A stretch of DNA of 64,000 nucleotides from assembly GCF_000002875.2 (NCBI RefSeq), contig NC_009388.2:192501-256500 (forward strand), written 5' to 3'. Origin of the DNA: Leishmania infantum JPCM5 (Eukaryota; Euglenozoa; Kinetoplastea; Trypanosomatida; Trypanosomatidae). Below are positions 22,103 to 32,713 of the stretch, piece by piece (positions within the stretch are counted from its first letter, which is position 1; each line of letters starts with the position of its first letter). Under the pieces are notes generated by a model that saw nothing but the letters and a program-made list of their open reading frames with translations, was not told the origin of the DNA and searched no databases. The position numbers and the translations under genes were made by a program.

Positions 22103-22960
22103 GTGGAGGAAGTGAGGGAGGCAATCACACATAGTGGGCCGTTCTCCTCATCACGCATTCTCAGTGCGAGGGACCGTAAGAGAGGTAACGTGTGCGCATG
22201 TGCACGCGTAAGCGTGCACATCCACATGAGACAGTCTCCGAGCGATCACTCGTGTCTTCGTCGATGTTTTTTTTTGTTTTTTTGAGGGGGCTTGTTTGTT
22301 TTTCCCCCGCCTTTCTGCTTGTCGCGTTTTCGATCTCCCTCGCCGGCCTCTCTCCCCCCTTTCCCCTTCCCCCGGCACCCCCGTTTTGGGCGTGTGGTGT
22401 GTGTCGATGCGTAATGTGTTTTCCTCCGATTTCTCTTGCCGTCTCGCTGTTGCTGTCGTTCGTCATTGCAAGCCTCGTTCTGTTTTGTCTCTCTTCACGC
22501 CGCGCCACCACCACCGCCATCACACACACACATATATACACCGAGAGAGACACCTCTACCTCCTGCCTGCCGCACCATTACCATAACCATCCCTCTGTGT
22601 CGGTTTGTGTGTGTGTGTGTGTCGGAAGTTTGCTCGTAGCCTCTTTTTTCTTTGCGTCGATTTGTTTTCCATGTCGTGTTGGGCTTCCCATGCGCCCTCC
22701 CCTCCCCTCTCGTCCGTGAGGCACACACACACACACGCATCAACACACGTGCACACACACACACACACACACTACATATATATATATATATATATATTAA
22801 TATACACATGCCCCCGTTACGCCTGCATTCGCCTCTTACCCTCACTCACTCCCCTCCCCTCCCCCCCCAACACCTCTTTCTCTTGCTGCTGGGGCTGCTG
22901 CTTGATCCCTCCGTGTCTCGTGTGTGTAAATGTGTGTGTGTGTGTGTGTGTGTTTGTGTG
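22103..22960 (+). other. Intergenic spacer, microsatellite-rich
   Basis: No supported gene. T-rich run 22267-22283; GT 22602-22622; CA 22721-22738 and 22750-22772; alternating TA 22775-22798; GT 22931-22960, which runs directly into the duplicated 194-bp block. Confidence 0.6.
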
Positions 22961-23174
22961 CCTGAGCGCTGATCGTATCTGACGGTGGTGACGACGCGAC
23001 TATCATCGAAGCCAAAAATGAGCTGCCGTGGCCTTCAAGAGCCTCACCGATTGGAAGCCTCAACGCCGTGTGCTCGCCCTCAACTCCCTCTCTGCTTCTG
23101 TCCCCTTGACAGCCGCGAGGCACGCTCTCCCGCCTCCTCTAATCGCTTGTGGACCCCACCCACACCTCACACGC
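22961..23174. repeat. Copy 1 of a duplicated intergenic block
   Basis: Bases 22961-23154 match 50849-51042 at 193 of 194 positions without gaps by direct reading (only 23011 G versus 50899 A differs). A short diverged stretch then leads into another shared 14-base string ending at 23174. Both copies start immediately after a GT microsatellite. The minus strand of both reads as an open frame beginning MPRGCQGDRSREGVEGEHTA, but the block is too short and isolated to call a gene. Confidence 0.9.
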
Positions 23175-23339
23175 CGAAGTACCCTGGCCGCGAATACTCG
23201 CACACACACACACACATATATAGGGCACACTGCCCACACCTCTCGCACCCCATCAAGAGCGAATGGGGCAGTACACACGCGACGAGTGGTCGCTGTAGCG
23301 GCGCTGCTTCGCTGCATACCCCCCGACGCCACGCGTCGC

Positions 23340-24440
23340 GCTCGGTGTGCGCGTGTCGGGCTCGGGTCTGGATGGGCGGTTGCATGCTCACGGTCTGCGG
23401 ACCCGATGGCGATGGGGTCTCCCTCGACGAGCGCACCCGCGTCTCCGTGCAGATCGCACCCGGGGACACCCTGGGGGACTTGGCGCAGACGCCTGCGACG
23501 ACGGCTGCCGGAAGCGCAGGGCTTGTCGGCGCCGGATGCAGGCAACGGTGGCGCACCGGGCACATGTAACGATGGCAGCGTAGTGGGCCGTCGAGCGGCG
23601 CCACCACCAAGAGGCGGGGCAGCGGGAGGCGCACATTGCACAGCCAGGCTGCCTTTCTTCACGCAGCATGTGGTGAGCATCGAGCAGGAGGCACGGCAGC
23701 AGCCACGGGCTCAGGTAGAGCGATGTCCGCGGCGGGCACACAGCGCCTTCGAAGGTCGGGCTCAACGGGCTACCGCGTGAGCCCCAAGACTCCTAGATGC
23801 GGCGACGCGTGTTCTCGCCGGCGGCCCGGCAGTGGATCAGCCGGAACTCCGTGCCCCGAGGGGAGGGGGGCGCGTGACGGTGGCGGTTCGCATCGACAGC
23901 GCCCGTGGATCCGCCCCGTGCCGCTTTTTGGGCGAGCAGTTGGCCACCTGGACGCTGTATACATCCGTCGGTGTCACCGTTGACCACGGTCAGCAGACGG
24001 TGCAACGGGGCCCGACGTTTCTGTGACGCCTTCGCGATCACCCTCGATGGGATGCGATGGCGGTGGCGTACATGGAGCGGCTTGTGTCGAGGCTTCTCCA
24101 GGCATCGAGTGTCACGGGCGTCCCAGCGCATGGGTGCCGTTGGGCGGCCTAGTGAGTACGCCGCTGTTTGCCGTCGCTGCACCGTTGCCTCCTGCAGGGC
24201 GCAAGGCTGGCCCGTCTGCCAACCTCGGTGACATGTGAGCGGGAAGTTTGGATGGGGAAAGAGGGGGCTTTGGGAAGCCGCGCGGTCGCACCCCTGAGAT
24301 GTGTGCTGCCGGGAGCGGTCCTTGTATCGGACGCGTCGTTGCTAGGATGGGGTGCCATGTTGTTTCGCCCCCACGAGTGGGAGGGGTCGCTGCATCCGGG
24401 GGCCGGTGGAAGTGCCGCTCCCCCCCCCTCTCTTTAATCC
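23340..24440 (+). mobile_element. Decayed retrotransposon fragment, DIRS/TATE-like (tentative)
   Basis: Several short plus-strand coding-like pieces lie in different frames: FLGEQLATWTLYTSVGVTVD near 23920-23985, AVAYMERLVSRLLQASSVTG near 24060-24115, and LPGAVLVSDASLLGWGAMLF near 24305-24365. The DASxxGWGA string is typical of RNase H domains that follow reverse transcriptase in DIRS-type elements; TATE elements of trypanosomatids belong to this broad group. Stops and frameshifts separate the pieces, so the copy is dead. Assignment rests mainly on one motif. Confidence 0.4.
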
Positions 24441-24714
24441 GCTCTGCTCTCTCATCAGCCCCACTAACGTGCATACACGTGCGTGTATGCGTGTGTGTAC
24501 CGACGCGAGCGGGAGAAAGGGGAACGAAGTGGACCGGCACGGTGAAGACAAGCGGAACGACGTCGATGGCGTCACCTGCGCAGGCCTAGCCACCAACACG
24601 CAGCGGGATTGAAGCGGCTCGCTGGCATCGTCCTGTCCACTTCGGCTCACGACCCTCAGACACACACACATACGCACGTGCGCTTGGCTGTTAGCACCCT
24701 TCACTCGCCCACCT

Positions 24715-24772
24715 GCGCCTCTCTCCTCTCTCCATCTTCTCCGTGTCTCTGCCGACGCGCGTCATCGCCGAG
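24715..24772 (+). promoter_or_regulatory. Candidate SL trans-splice acceptor for QOR
   Basis: A C/T-rich tract (24715-24750) is followed by a GCCGAG acceptor with AG at 24771-24772, 90 bases before the ATG. This is the standard trypanosomatid arrangement; the precise AG is a prediction. Confidence 0.45.
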
Positions 24773-24861
24773 GAACTCAGCCAGTCGTCACACGGACTCA
24801 CGCTTTTCTCTGTCGACTTCGAGCACCTGTACACGCTTGGCAGCACACCGGCACACAAGCC

Positions 24862-25860
24862 ATGGAGGTGATTGCCACGGCGCACGGCGGGCCTGAGGTG
24901 CTCACGGTTCGTCCGTCCTCGCACACTCCTGACGCAACGCAGCTGGAGGGGGGTCAGGTGCTGGTGCGCAACGCCTACGCTGGCGTGAACTTCATTGACA
25001 CCTACTTCCTTAGCGGCCTTTATAAGAAGCCGGCAATGCCGTACGTCGTGGGCGAGGAGGGCGCAGGTGCAGTCGTCAAGGTCGGCGCCGGTGTGCCGGA
25101 GACGATGCTCGGAAAGCGTGTCGCCTATTTTGGTGGTGCCGGCTGCACTGGCAGCTACGCCGCCTTCACAGTGGCGCCAGCGTCTGCGCTGCGTGAAGTG
25201 CCGGATGAGGTGACGGACGCGGAGGCGGCGGCAGTGATGTGCCAAGGCCTGACGGCGCACTATCTGGTGGACTCCAGCTACCCGTGCGGCCCGGGCTCGA
25301 CGGTGGCAGTGCACGCTGCCGCCGGTGGGACGGGGCTTCTTGTGTGCCAGATGGCGAAGCTGCGCGGAGCGCGCGTGATCGGCGTCTGTGGCGGCGCGGA
25401 GAAGGCGACGCTGGCGAGGTCGGTAGGCCGCGCGGACGTGGTGATCGACTACGTGGCGACGCCGGATTGGGCGCCGCTGGTGCGCGCGGCCGCGCCGCAG
25501 GGCGTCGACGCAGTGTACGACGGTGTGGGCCAGGCGACCTTTGCCGGCAGCCTATCGGTGCTGCGGCCGCGCGGCTACATGATCACCTTCGGCAACGCGA
25601 GCGGCGCTGTGCCGCCAGTTTCGCCAATGGAGCTGTCGCGCGCGGGCAGCGTGTACCTGCAGCGGCCGACGCTGGGCGACTTTATGCGCACTCCCGAGGA
25701 AGTGCAGCGCCGCACCTCCGAGGTGTTTGGGTGGGTGGCGTCGAAGCAGGTGCAGCTGACGATCGGCCATGAGTACCCGTTGCATGAAGCGGCACAGGCG
25801 CTCACGGACCTGCAGTCGCGCAAGACAACGGGCAAGCTGCTGTTGAAGTGCATTGACTGA
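24862..25860 (+). CDS. NADPH:quinone oxidoreductase (zeta-crystallin type MDR)
   Basis: A 332-residue zinc-independent medium-chain dehydrogenase/reductase that reduces quinones with NADPH, most likely cytosolic. The N-terminal catalytic fold shows VLVRNAYAGVNFIDTYFLSG and PYVVGEEGAGAVVKVGAGV, diagnostic of QOR proteins. The Rossmann region has VAVHAAAGGTGLLVCQMAKL at ~147-166, where the AAxGGxG motif binds NADPH, followed by ARVIGVCGGAEKATLARSVG. ITFGNASGAVPPV and the C-terminal SRKTTGKLLLKC complete the family pattern. No zinc-binding Cys set is present, separating it from alcohol dehydrogenases. Length is usual for the family. Confidence 0.92.
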   Translation: MEVIATAHGGPEVLTVRPSSHTPDATQLEGGQVLVRNAYAGVNFIDTYFLSGLYKKPAMPYVVGEEGAGAVVKVGAGVPETMLGKRVAYFGGAGCTGSYAAFTVAPASALREVPDEVTDAEAAAVMCQGLTAHYLVDSSYPCGPGSTVAVHAAAGGTGLLVCQMAKLRGARVIGVCGGAEKATLARSVGRADVVIDYVATPDWAPLVRAAAPQGVDAVYDGVGQATFAGSLSVLRPRGYMITFGNASGAVPPVSPMELSRAGSVYLQRPTLGDFMRTPEEVQRRTSEVFGWVASKQVQLTIGHEYPLHEAAQALTDLQSRKTTGKLLLKCID

Positions 25861-26272
25861 GAAGAAGCGGATGCAGTAGGTGTGTGTGTGCGTGTGTGTG
25901 CGTGTGTGTGCGTGTGTGCGCGCGCGCTCAAAGAGATATCATGTGCCCCCTTCTGTGCGCCATCGACAGCGTGTTTCGCCACACGTGCAGCAAGCGGTTT
26001 TAGTGCTCTGAGGCGTGTGCCCCGGCGTTGGCTGCGGCCCGTTCTCGCCTCGTCTCTTCGCACACACGCAGGTGCACATCCCTCCCCCGCCCCCTCTCTC
26101 TCTCTCCCTCCCTCCCTTCGCTGTGTGCGCGCTCGCACCTCGCCTCCGGCCCTGCATCTACCCACTCCTTCACCCTGCTTCGCCCCCTCCCTTGCAGCCG
26201 AAGGAAAGTCGCGGAATCCATATCGCGGTCGCACACACACACACACACCACAAGGGCCCACTGTGAAGCGGG
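25861..26272 (+). other. Intergenic spacer with GT and TC tracts
   Basis: No gene. GT/GCGT tract 25878-25920, CT tract 26094-26110, CA tract 26233-26249, and the predicted splice acceptor of the next gene. Confidence 0.6.
26140..26197 (+). promoter_or_regulatory. Candidate SL trans-splice acceptor for the 178-aa gene
   Basis: A long C/T-rich stretch ends in CCCTTGCAG with AG at 26196-26197, 76 bases before the ATG. It is one of the cleanest acceptor signals in the window. Confidence 0.55.
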
Positions 26273-26809
26273 ATGAAGCTGCTGAAGTTCGTGAACAGCG
26301 ACGCCCCGCACACGCTGGTGGATGTGCAGCTGCGCAACCAACGCCTTTGGTTCCCATGCAGAAACGGCAACGCGGCGGTGGCGGCGAAGAGCTGGACCCT
26401 CAATGCCGCATCACCCACATCACTTTCCGGGGGCTACTGGCTTCTGGACGACGACGACAAGCCAATCTGCGAGATTACCGACGTGCTGCTCGCGCTGCCC
26501 GAGACGGCGGCCAACGCGGCCGGCAGCAGCGGCACCTTCGCCCCACGCGGGGTAACGGACAAGGACGTCGACGGCATCGACTTCCGCAGCAAGATGGGGC
26601 GGCAGATGGAGCGGGAGCGCGCCACTTACGGTGCCACCTCGAAGACCGCGACCAAGTCAGCACGGACGATGATGAACGCCGAGGAGGTGACGGAGAAGAA
26701 GCACGAGCGCATGAAGCGCGAGCGCGAGGCTGTTGCCGAAGCGATAGAGGACAACGACGCGAGCGTGATGGAGCCGCGCAAGAAGGAGAGGAAGCACTCG
26801 AAGAAGTAG
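26273..26809 (+). CDS. Small conserved-looking basic protein, function unknown
   Basis: Predicted 178 residues. I do not recognise a family. The N-terminal half (MKLLKFVNSDAPHTLVDVQL through YWLLDDDDKPICEITDVLL) has alternating hydrophobic residues suggesting a small beta-rich domain. The C-terminal half is charged, probably helical (VTEKKHERMKREREAVAEAI), and ends in a Lys-rich tail, PRKKERKHSKK, that could be a nuclear or nucleolar signal. The start is well placed after a strong splice acceptor and third positions are G/C rich, so the gene is likely real. Confidence 0.7.
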   Translation: MKLLKFVNSDAPHTLVDVQLRNQRLWFPCRNGNAAVAAKSWTLNAASPTSLSGGYWLLDDDDKPICEITDVLLALPETAANAAGSSGTFAPRGVTDKDVDGIDFRSKMGRQMERERATYGATSKTATKSARTMMNAEEVTEKKHERMKREREAVAEAIEDNDASVMEPRKKERKHSKK

Positions 26810-28396
26810 CAACGGAGACCCACGTGCACGCATCCAGGGTCGGCATGTGGCGTTGAGTCTGTGTGTGCTGTGTCCGCTCTTGTCTTCTGTGTGGCGCGGT
26901 GTACACACCTTTACAGGGCGGAGAGGGGCGAGATGAAGCGGTGCATGGTCGCTGGTGGCCGTATCTGCTGTGGTGATGTATCTCTGTGTAACTCATCTGG
27001 CTGAGGTGCTGCCGCTCTTCCTCGTCCTCCGCCTTCGCTAGCACTTCACGCCAACGCACCCACCCACCGCCGTCTGCACACACGCCCCCATGCGCCTGAT
27101 GGCTTCGCTTAGCCGAGCGACGGATGAGGGAGGGTAGAGCGGAGGACAAGAAATGCAGCAGCGGAGGGGAAACGGTGGAGGAGAAGGTGGCCATCACGCA
27201 TGTGGTTTGCGGGCTTGACTGTCCTCTCACCGCAAACGCATCAGCCGCGTAATGGTGGGGCTCGCGCATCGTTACGCTACCCACGTGCTCCGTGCGCGAC
27301 CCTCGCGCGCATGCGCACGCGCAAGCTCAGTAGAAGTGGTGGAGAAACAAGGCTAGAGAGAGAGACAGTGCACAGTTGCAACGGCGACCAACCTCCACGT
27401 AAGATTCGGTCATCATGGCGAGGCGTGCACGCCTGTCGGATGCTCGCCGCATGCGTCTGTGTATGTGTGACTGCGGCGCCATCACGCAATTCGCGCCCAC
27501 GCGTAATACTGCACGCTTCTTCATCGCACGTGCACACGCACACGCACGCGACAGTCGTCTGTAACGCAGCGACGAACTATTTTTTTTAAGCCGCGTTTTC
27601 GCGCCACATAAAAAAAAATTAAAAACATTGGAGACATCACAACGAAGGCCGGTAGCGGCGGAGGCCACAAGGGCCTACGAGCACGTTGCGGCATCGTCGG
27701 GGCGCTGCCCGCCGTCTCTCCACTCCATTCACCCCCCCCCGTCTCCTTCTCCTCCTCCTCTCTCCGCGCCTCGTGCGGGGGGAGGGGGGATGGGGTGCGC
27801 AGAGACGGGCCGGTGGCGGCAGGCGAAGAGAGAGGTGAGGTGGAGGGACCACGAGGATAGCTCCGCCAACCACGCAGAGCATGTTGTCTTCGGCGAAGGG
27901 TGCGTCTGCGATGAGCCTCATGCTCCTCTGCCTCTGCATCCGTCCTTCCTTTTCGTGTCCCTTCCACTCTTACGGGGTGTCCCTGTGTCTGCGTGCGCGA
28001 TGCTGTTTCGTGAATGCAACGCTCGAAGTATATCGAAGAGCTGCACACGCACGCACACACACACGCACTGCTCTCTCTCTCTCTGTCGCCGCCCCGCCCC
28101 CATCATCATCACCACCATTGCCGTTGCCGTACCGAGCGGGGGTAAGCAAGGAGAGCGAGTTGCGTGAGTGGGTGGGAGATGCTGCCCCAGCAACTTCATC
28201 GACTTAGCTCTTGATGGGGGCAGCAGTACGCGCCAACGCATTCCACGTCGTCACACATCACTGGTACGCATACACAATCTTGACGTCATAGAACCGATCA
28301 GGATAGAGAACGAGGGAGACGCATCTTCCGTGGGCGCACAGACGCACGTCGGCGCGTGCTGCCTCCATCCTTCCATCCCCTCCACTTCGCGGCACG
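26810..28396 (+). other. Intergenic spacer, microsatellites and A/T runs
   Basis: No supported gene. A paired T-run (27582-27590) and A-run (27609-27617) flank a GC-rich 19-base core; CA 28045-28067 and CT 28069-28085 lie nearer the helicase and probably belong to its splice region. Confidence 0.6.
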
Positions 28397-31300
28397 ATGC
28401 CCCGCGTCGGCCCCTATCAGATACCCTTCCCCTATGCGCCATATCCGCTGCAGGAACATGCCATGACAGCACTCCGCGACTACCTTGAACAGCATCGAGG
28501 GGGCGATCACACGGAGTGCACAAGCACTCGATGCCGGGCGAGCCACGCCGCGTCAGCCACAGTGTCGTGGACTTCGCCGCCCCCATCGCCCACGGTAGCA
28601 TCTACCAGCGGTATTAGAAGCTTTTCATCTCGCGTAGCGGTGCTCGAATCGCCGACCGGCACCGGCAAGTCGCAGATGCTGCTGAACAGCGTCCTCTCGT
28701 ATCTCTTCGATCCTGTTGAAGACGCTAAGGATGTTGACGGAACAGAGAGCGCGAGCGGCAGCAGCGTAGTTGCTGAGCCACCCGCTGCGATGGCGACCGC
28801 TTCTGCTCATGAGTCGGAAAGGGCCGCTCCGAGTCATTCCCCGCCCTCACCGACTCTGGAAGAAGTGCTCCGTCAACGACAGCTGGAGGAAGAGATGGTG
28901 CAGGTGCGTCGAGAGCGGCGCGCACGCGTTCGCGCGCAGCGGCGGCAGATTCGGCAGGCCCGCAAGCTCATGCGCTTCCAGCAGCAGCTGACCAACAGCG
29001 GTGACGAGCACGACTTTCTGCTCACACAAGACCCCCTCGCGTGGTATGCAGAGCAGCTTCCAATGATGAAGACGGGGCTCCGTGGTGACGACCTCATAGA
29101 CCTGCGCAGCGCAAGCTCACTCTCTTCGTCTTCGTCATCATCATCCTCGTCCTCATCCGCGAGTGATGACGATGACGACGCGGAGGCCCAGCTTGAGATG
29201 GCGCTCTCAACACTCATTCCACTGCGCAAGCCGAAGGTCTACTTTGCCAGCCGCACCCACACGCAGCTGCAGCAGCTGATGGAGGATCTGCAGCGCACCG
29301 CCTTTGCCCGGCTACCGCTGCGACCGCGGCAGCGCAAAATCGAGCCGCTGGAAAGCGCAGCTGGGCGAACTGCGGGAGAGGTGATGGGGGCTAACAACAC
29401 AGATGACCGTGTTACCTCTTCAAAGTCCTTGGGCTCTCCTACCCATGCGTGTCCTCCAGCGGCAGCATCACCACCAAAGCCTTCGCGACAGCAGCAGCCG
29501 CGCCGTCTCACAGCCGTACACGTGGCTGGCAGACCGCACCTCTGCTTGAACGCAGCCCTGCGTCGCAAGGCTGGCGGCAACAATGACCGCCTGAACTACT
29601 ACTGCCGTGAGGCCATGCACTTCGAGCGCTCGAAGCAGGGACGGCAGTACCGGCGCCAGAAGCAAGAGCACCCGCAACATCAGCCGCCTCACCTCACCGG
29701 CAGCCCTGCCGTACGCAACATCGAAGATGCCACTGGGGTGCAGCAACAGCTGGAGGACGACAAGGGATGCGTGTACTGTGTCGAGTCGCACCTTCGCTCC
29801 TTGATGACGTACCTGCGTGACGAACAGCACCGTGCGGATGCGGCCACAGACCCCGCCGACGCCGCCAGCGGCGGTGCCAGTGCTTCCGGCAACGGTGGCC
29901 CGCACTCTTCAGTCTACACCATGGACCGCCTTCGGCGACTGGGGGCGGAGCTGCAGGCGTGCCCGTACCTCGCCACGCGCCTCCTCCTCCGGGGAGCCGA
30001 CGTGGCATTTATCCCGTACGGCTACGTCCTCGACGAGGGCCAGCGAGCGGTGCTTCTCGGCGGCGCAGCAACGAACCCGGCGACGGCAGCAGAGGCGGCG
30101 GCGCTCTTTGCGACGCCCAGTCGATCCACCCCGGCGACTGAGGGTGGCGGCGCCTTGCAAGACGATGCCGCACCGCATAGCCCCCCGTCCCTCGGCACCG
30201 TTCTCTATCATCGGCGCCAGCGTGTCACGGCCACGGCGGCCTTCAGGCGGCGACGGCAGCAGCAGCGTGGTGCCGATGTGAACGGGGGCGACGAAGAGGA
30301 GGATGCGATATGGAGTACGATGGCGCGCAGCGCACCGCCTTCCCTTTGCGGGGACATCTTCGTATTCGACGAGGCGCACAACATCGCCGATCACTGCCGC
30401 TCGGCCAGCGCCGTCACCGTCGCCCCATGGCATCTCCTGCTTGCTCGACGGCTCTTCGAGACGTACCTGGCGCGTTACGCGTCGCGACTGCTGACGCGTA
30501 ACAAGCAGCGGCTTCGCGAGCTGGTCCATTTTCTTAGCAAGCTGTTGGGCTTCTGCGAGCGCGCAGACTCTGCTGCCGTCCTCGGGGAGGGTGGGGGCGG
30601 AGAAGGCGACGTCGCACCATCGCTCTCAGCGCCGTCATCACCACTCGCGCGACTCCCCCAGCCATCGACGACGACTCTGGCAACCGCCACGCACACGCGT
30701 GTCCTACCCTTCCACGCATTTCTCTTCGATGCCGGCATCGACAGCGTCGACGTGTACGCGTTCCTGACCTTCCTGGTCGACTCGCAGCTGTTGATGAAGC
30801 TGCAGGGGTTCGTCTCCTACACACTGGATGCGGAGCTGCAGCAGGAAAAAGAGTCGGTCTCGACAGCGACGAGAGCGATGACGATCGCCAGCGGCACGGA
30901 CGGCAGCGCAGGCTCGACGGCTGGCATGAAGCGGCAGCGTGGCAGCGGCGTCGGTGTAGGCGTCAGCGATGCGCGCAATAAGGCACAGCGGCAGCGGCGC
31001 CTGTTGGCGTCTCTTGACCTTCCCGACAATCACAAGAAGATAGCTGAGGACGAAGTTGCACCTCCCCGCCTCTTTCTCGCGGAATACCTCTCGCAGCAGC
31101 TGCAGCCGGCCGGTGTGGCGATGACGGCGGCAGCGTACGCAGGCGCAGCCGCCCCGCCTGACCCCGTGCAGCTACGCGCGTTGACGGCCGAGGCGCTGCA
31201 GTGCGTCGAGCGACTTCTCTGTGCACTGTACGTCTCCGACACCACCTCGACGAGGGTGCTGTGGACGCCGCCATCCTTGTCACCAGTGTCACCGGCACGG

Positions 31301-32713
31301 CCCGCAGGTTGCGCCGCGCGACAGGGGGCACTGAAGATTATACAGCTAGAGCCTGGTATGTACACCTTCGCCCCACTGGTGCTGGAGGCGAGGGCTGTGG
31401 TGCTGGCCGGCGGCACAATGCAGCCGCTGGCCTTTACATGTGGGCCGCTGCTGCCCGCGCAGGCAATGATTGGTAGCGACGCTGGCGTTGATTTTGGCAC
31501 CGCGAACAAGAGTGAGCGAGGGGCCGTAGAGGTGACTGTTGAAGGAATCGGCGGCAGCGACTACGCTCACCGCATCGGCGCATCGTTGCAGGGCGGTGCT
31601 GCACCCGCGCCTGGCCCGTCTGCCTTTCACCTCATCTCCGAGGGCCACGTCGTGCCATCGTCGTCAGTGCAAGTATGGGCCCTCGGTGCCGGACCAAGCG
31701 GACTTCGGATGGAGCTCAGCCAGCAGGCGCTCGGTCTTCGAAGCGATGCCGCAAGTACGTCCAACGACACCGGCTCTCCACGCATCGGTGTCAGCAGCAT
31801 CATCAGCCCACACGCCCACCGTGTGCTAGCGGAGGTGGGGTGCACGCTGCTAAACCTCGCCCGAGTGCTTCCGCCCGCTGGCGCCATCTGCTTCTTCACG
31901 TCGTACGACGTCATGGACACCGTCGTGGCCGTGCTGGAGAGCACTGGCTACTACGCTCAGATCAACGACGTAAAGCGAATCTTCAAGGAGACGCGCAACG
32001 GCGGCGGCGGCGGAGGGCGGGGCACCGCCAACGGAGCAGACGGAGGTGGCGGCGAGGCCATCGCAGAGCTTCTGCGCGAGTACCAGGAGTGGATCAGCGG
32101 TGAACCTGACAATCACGGCGCTGCTGAGCGTGCGCCGGGACCGTCGTCGACTACCGCGTCCTCGTCTGTCTGTACAGCTGCCGCATCCCAGCAGCGGCAG
32201 AAGTCGTCTCGTCACGGTGCCTTCTTGTTCGCCGTCATGGGAGGTCGCCTGTCGGAGGGGATCAACTTCGCCGATGACCTCGGCCGCGCCGTCGTCGTGC
32301 TTGGCATGCCGTATGCGAACCCCACCGACGTGGAGCTGCAGATGAACCTAAAGCACATTGTCGCGACACGGCTAAGGACGAACGCCGACGCGGATCGTCG
32401 CGGTATGCGTGGGACGGCAGGTTCAGCATCCACGCCCTCGCCCACATCCTCGTCTCCGTTCACGTGCGCAGAGGAGTGGGGTTTGTACATGGACAGCATG
32501 ATGCGCACCGTCAACCAGTGCATCGGCCGCTGCATCCGCCACGCCGGGGACTACGCGACGATCATCCTGCTCGACGCGCGGTACACGGAGCGGCCGGACG
32601 CTCGCCGACGCGTCTCTGCGTGGCTGCAGCCGTCCATGCGCGTAGCGCAGACGTTCGGCCAATGCTTCAGCGGTGTCCGCGAGTTCTTCGCGGAGCGGCA
32701 GCCGAAGGGCTGA
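28397..32713 (+). CDS. CHL1: CHL1/DDX11 (ChlR1) iron-sulfur DNA helicase
   Basis: Superfamily 2 XPD-type 5'-3' DNA helicase; homologues act in sister-chromatid cohesion and replication-fork processing in the nucleus. Predicted 1438 residues, longer than human DDX11 (~970) because of Ser/Gln/Gly inserts. The N-terminus has FPYAPYPLQEHAM (Q-like motif), then Walker A ESPTGTGKSQ at ~84-92, and motif Ia YFASRTHTQLQQL. The Fe-S region holds cysteines in HLCLNAALRRK (~382), YYCRE (~402), CVYC (~458-461) and ACPYLATR (~521). The DEAH box FVFDEAHNIADHC lies at ~655-667. Motif V/VI sequences GGRLSEGINFADDLGRAVV and QCIGRCIRHAGDYATI lie near the C-terminus. RLSEGINFAD and the arrangement of inserts fit CHL1/DDX11 better than XPD, FANCJ or RTEL1, each of which could be confused with it. 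Confidence 0.88.
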   Translation: MPRVGPYQIPFPYAPYPLQEHAMTALRDYLEQHRGGDHTECTSTRCRASHAASATVSWTSPPPSPTVASTSGIRSFSSRVAVLESPTGTGKSQMLLNSVLSYLFDPVEDAKDVDGTESASGSSVVAEPPAAMATASAHESERAAPSHSPPSPTLEEVLRQRQLEEEMVQVRRERRARVRAQRRQIRQARKLMRFQQQLTNSGDEHDFLLTQDPLAWYAEQLPMMKTGLRGDDLIDLRSASSLSSSSSSSSSSSSASDDDDDAEAQLEMALSTLIPLRKPKVYFASRTHTQLQQLMEDLQRTAFARLPLRPRQRKIEPLESAAGRTAGEVMGANNTDDRVTSSKSLGSPTHACPPAAASPPKPSRQQQPRRLTAVHVAGRPHLCLNAALRRKAGGNNDRLNYYCREAMHFERSKQGRQYRRQKQEHPQHQPPHLTGSPAVRNIEDATGVQQQLEDDKGCVYCVESHLRSLMTYLRDEQHRADAATDPADAASGGASASGNGGPHSSVYTMDRLRRLGAELQACPYLATRLLLRGADVAFIPYGYVLDEGQRAVLLGGAATNPATAAEAAALFATPSRSTPATEGGGALQDDAAPHSPPSLGTVLYHRRQRVTATAAFRRRRQQQRGADVNGGDEEEDAIWSTMARSAPPSLCGDIFVFDEAHNIADHCRSASAVTVAPWHLLLARRLFETYLARYASRLLTRNKQRLRELVHFLSKLLGFCERADSAAVLGEGGGGEGDVAPSLSAPSSPLARLPQPSTTTLATATHTRVLPFHAFLFDAGIDSVDVYAFLTFLVDSQLLMKLQGFVSYTLDAELQQEKESVSTATRAMTIASGTDGSAGSTAGMKRQRGSGVGVGVSDARNKAQRQRRLLASLDLPDNHKKIAEDEVAPPRLFLAEYLSQQLQPAGVAMTAAAYAGAAAPPDPVQLRALTAEALQCVERLLCALYVSDTTSTRVLWTPPSLSPVSPARPAGCAARQGALKIIQLEPGMYTFAPLVLEARAVVLAGGTMQPLAFTCGPLLPAQAMIGSDAGVDFGTANKSERGAVEVTVEGIGGSDYAHRIGASLQGGAAPAPGPSAFHLISEGHVVPSSSVQVWALGAGPSGLRMELSQQALGLRSDAASTSNDTGSPRIGVSSIISPHAHRVLAEVGCTLLNLARVLPPAGAICFFTSYDVMDTVVAVLESTGYYAQINDVKRIFKETRNGGGGGGRGTANGADGGGGEAIAELLREYQEWISGEPDNHGAAERAPGPSSTTASSSVCTAAASQQRQKSSRHGAFLFAVMGGRLSEGINFADDLGRAVVVLGMPYANPTDVELQMNLKHIVATRLRTNADADRRGMRGTAGSASTPSPTSSSPFTCAEEWGLYMDSMMRTVNQCIGRCIRHAGDYATIILLDARYTERPDARRRVSAWLQPSMRVAQTFGQCFSGVREFFAERQPKG

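Larger units (their letters stand above)
23175..24861 (+). other. Spacer between duplicated block and QOR, holding a decayed element
   Basis: No intact gene. CA tract 23200-23214. From ~23340 to ~24440 the sequence is GC-rich, largely free of microsatellites and reads like decayed coding DNA with several frame changes (see the retrotransposon entry). A pyrimidine tract at 24715-24750 followed by AG at 24771-24772 is the probable SL acceptor of the quinone oxidoreductase gene. Confidence 0.55.

Noticed and set aside
22601..22798. Dense CA/GT/TA arrays considered as CRISPR or telomeric repeats
   Set aside because: They are simple dinucleotide microsatellites with no spacer structure and no TTAGGG units.
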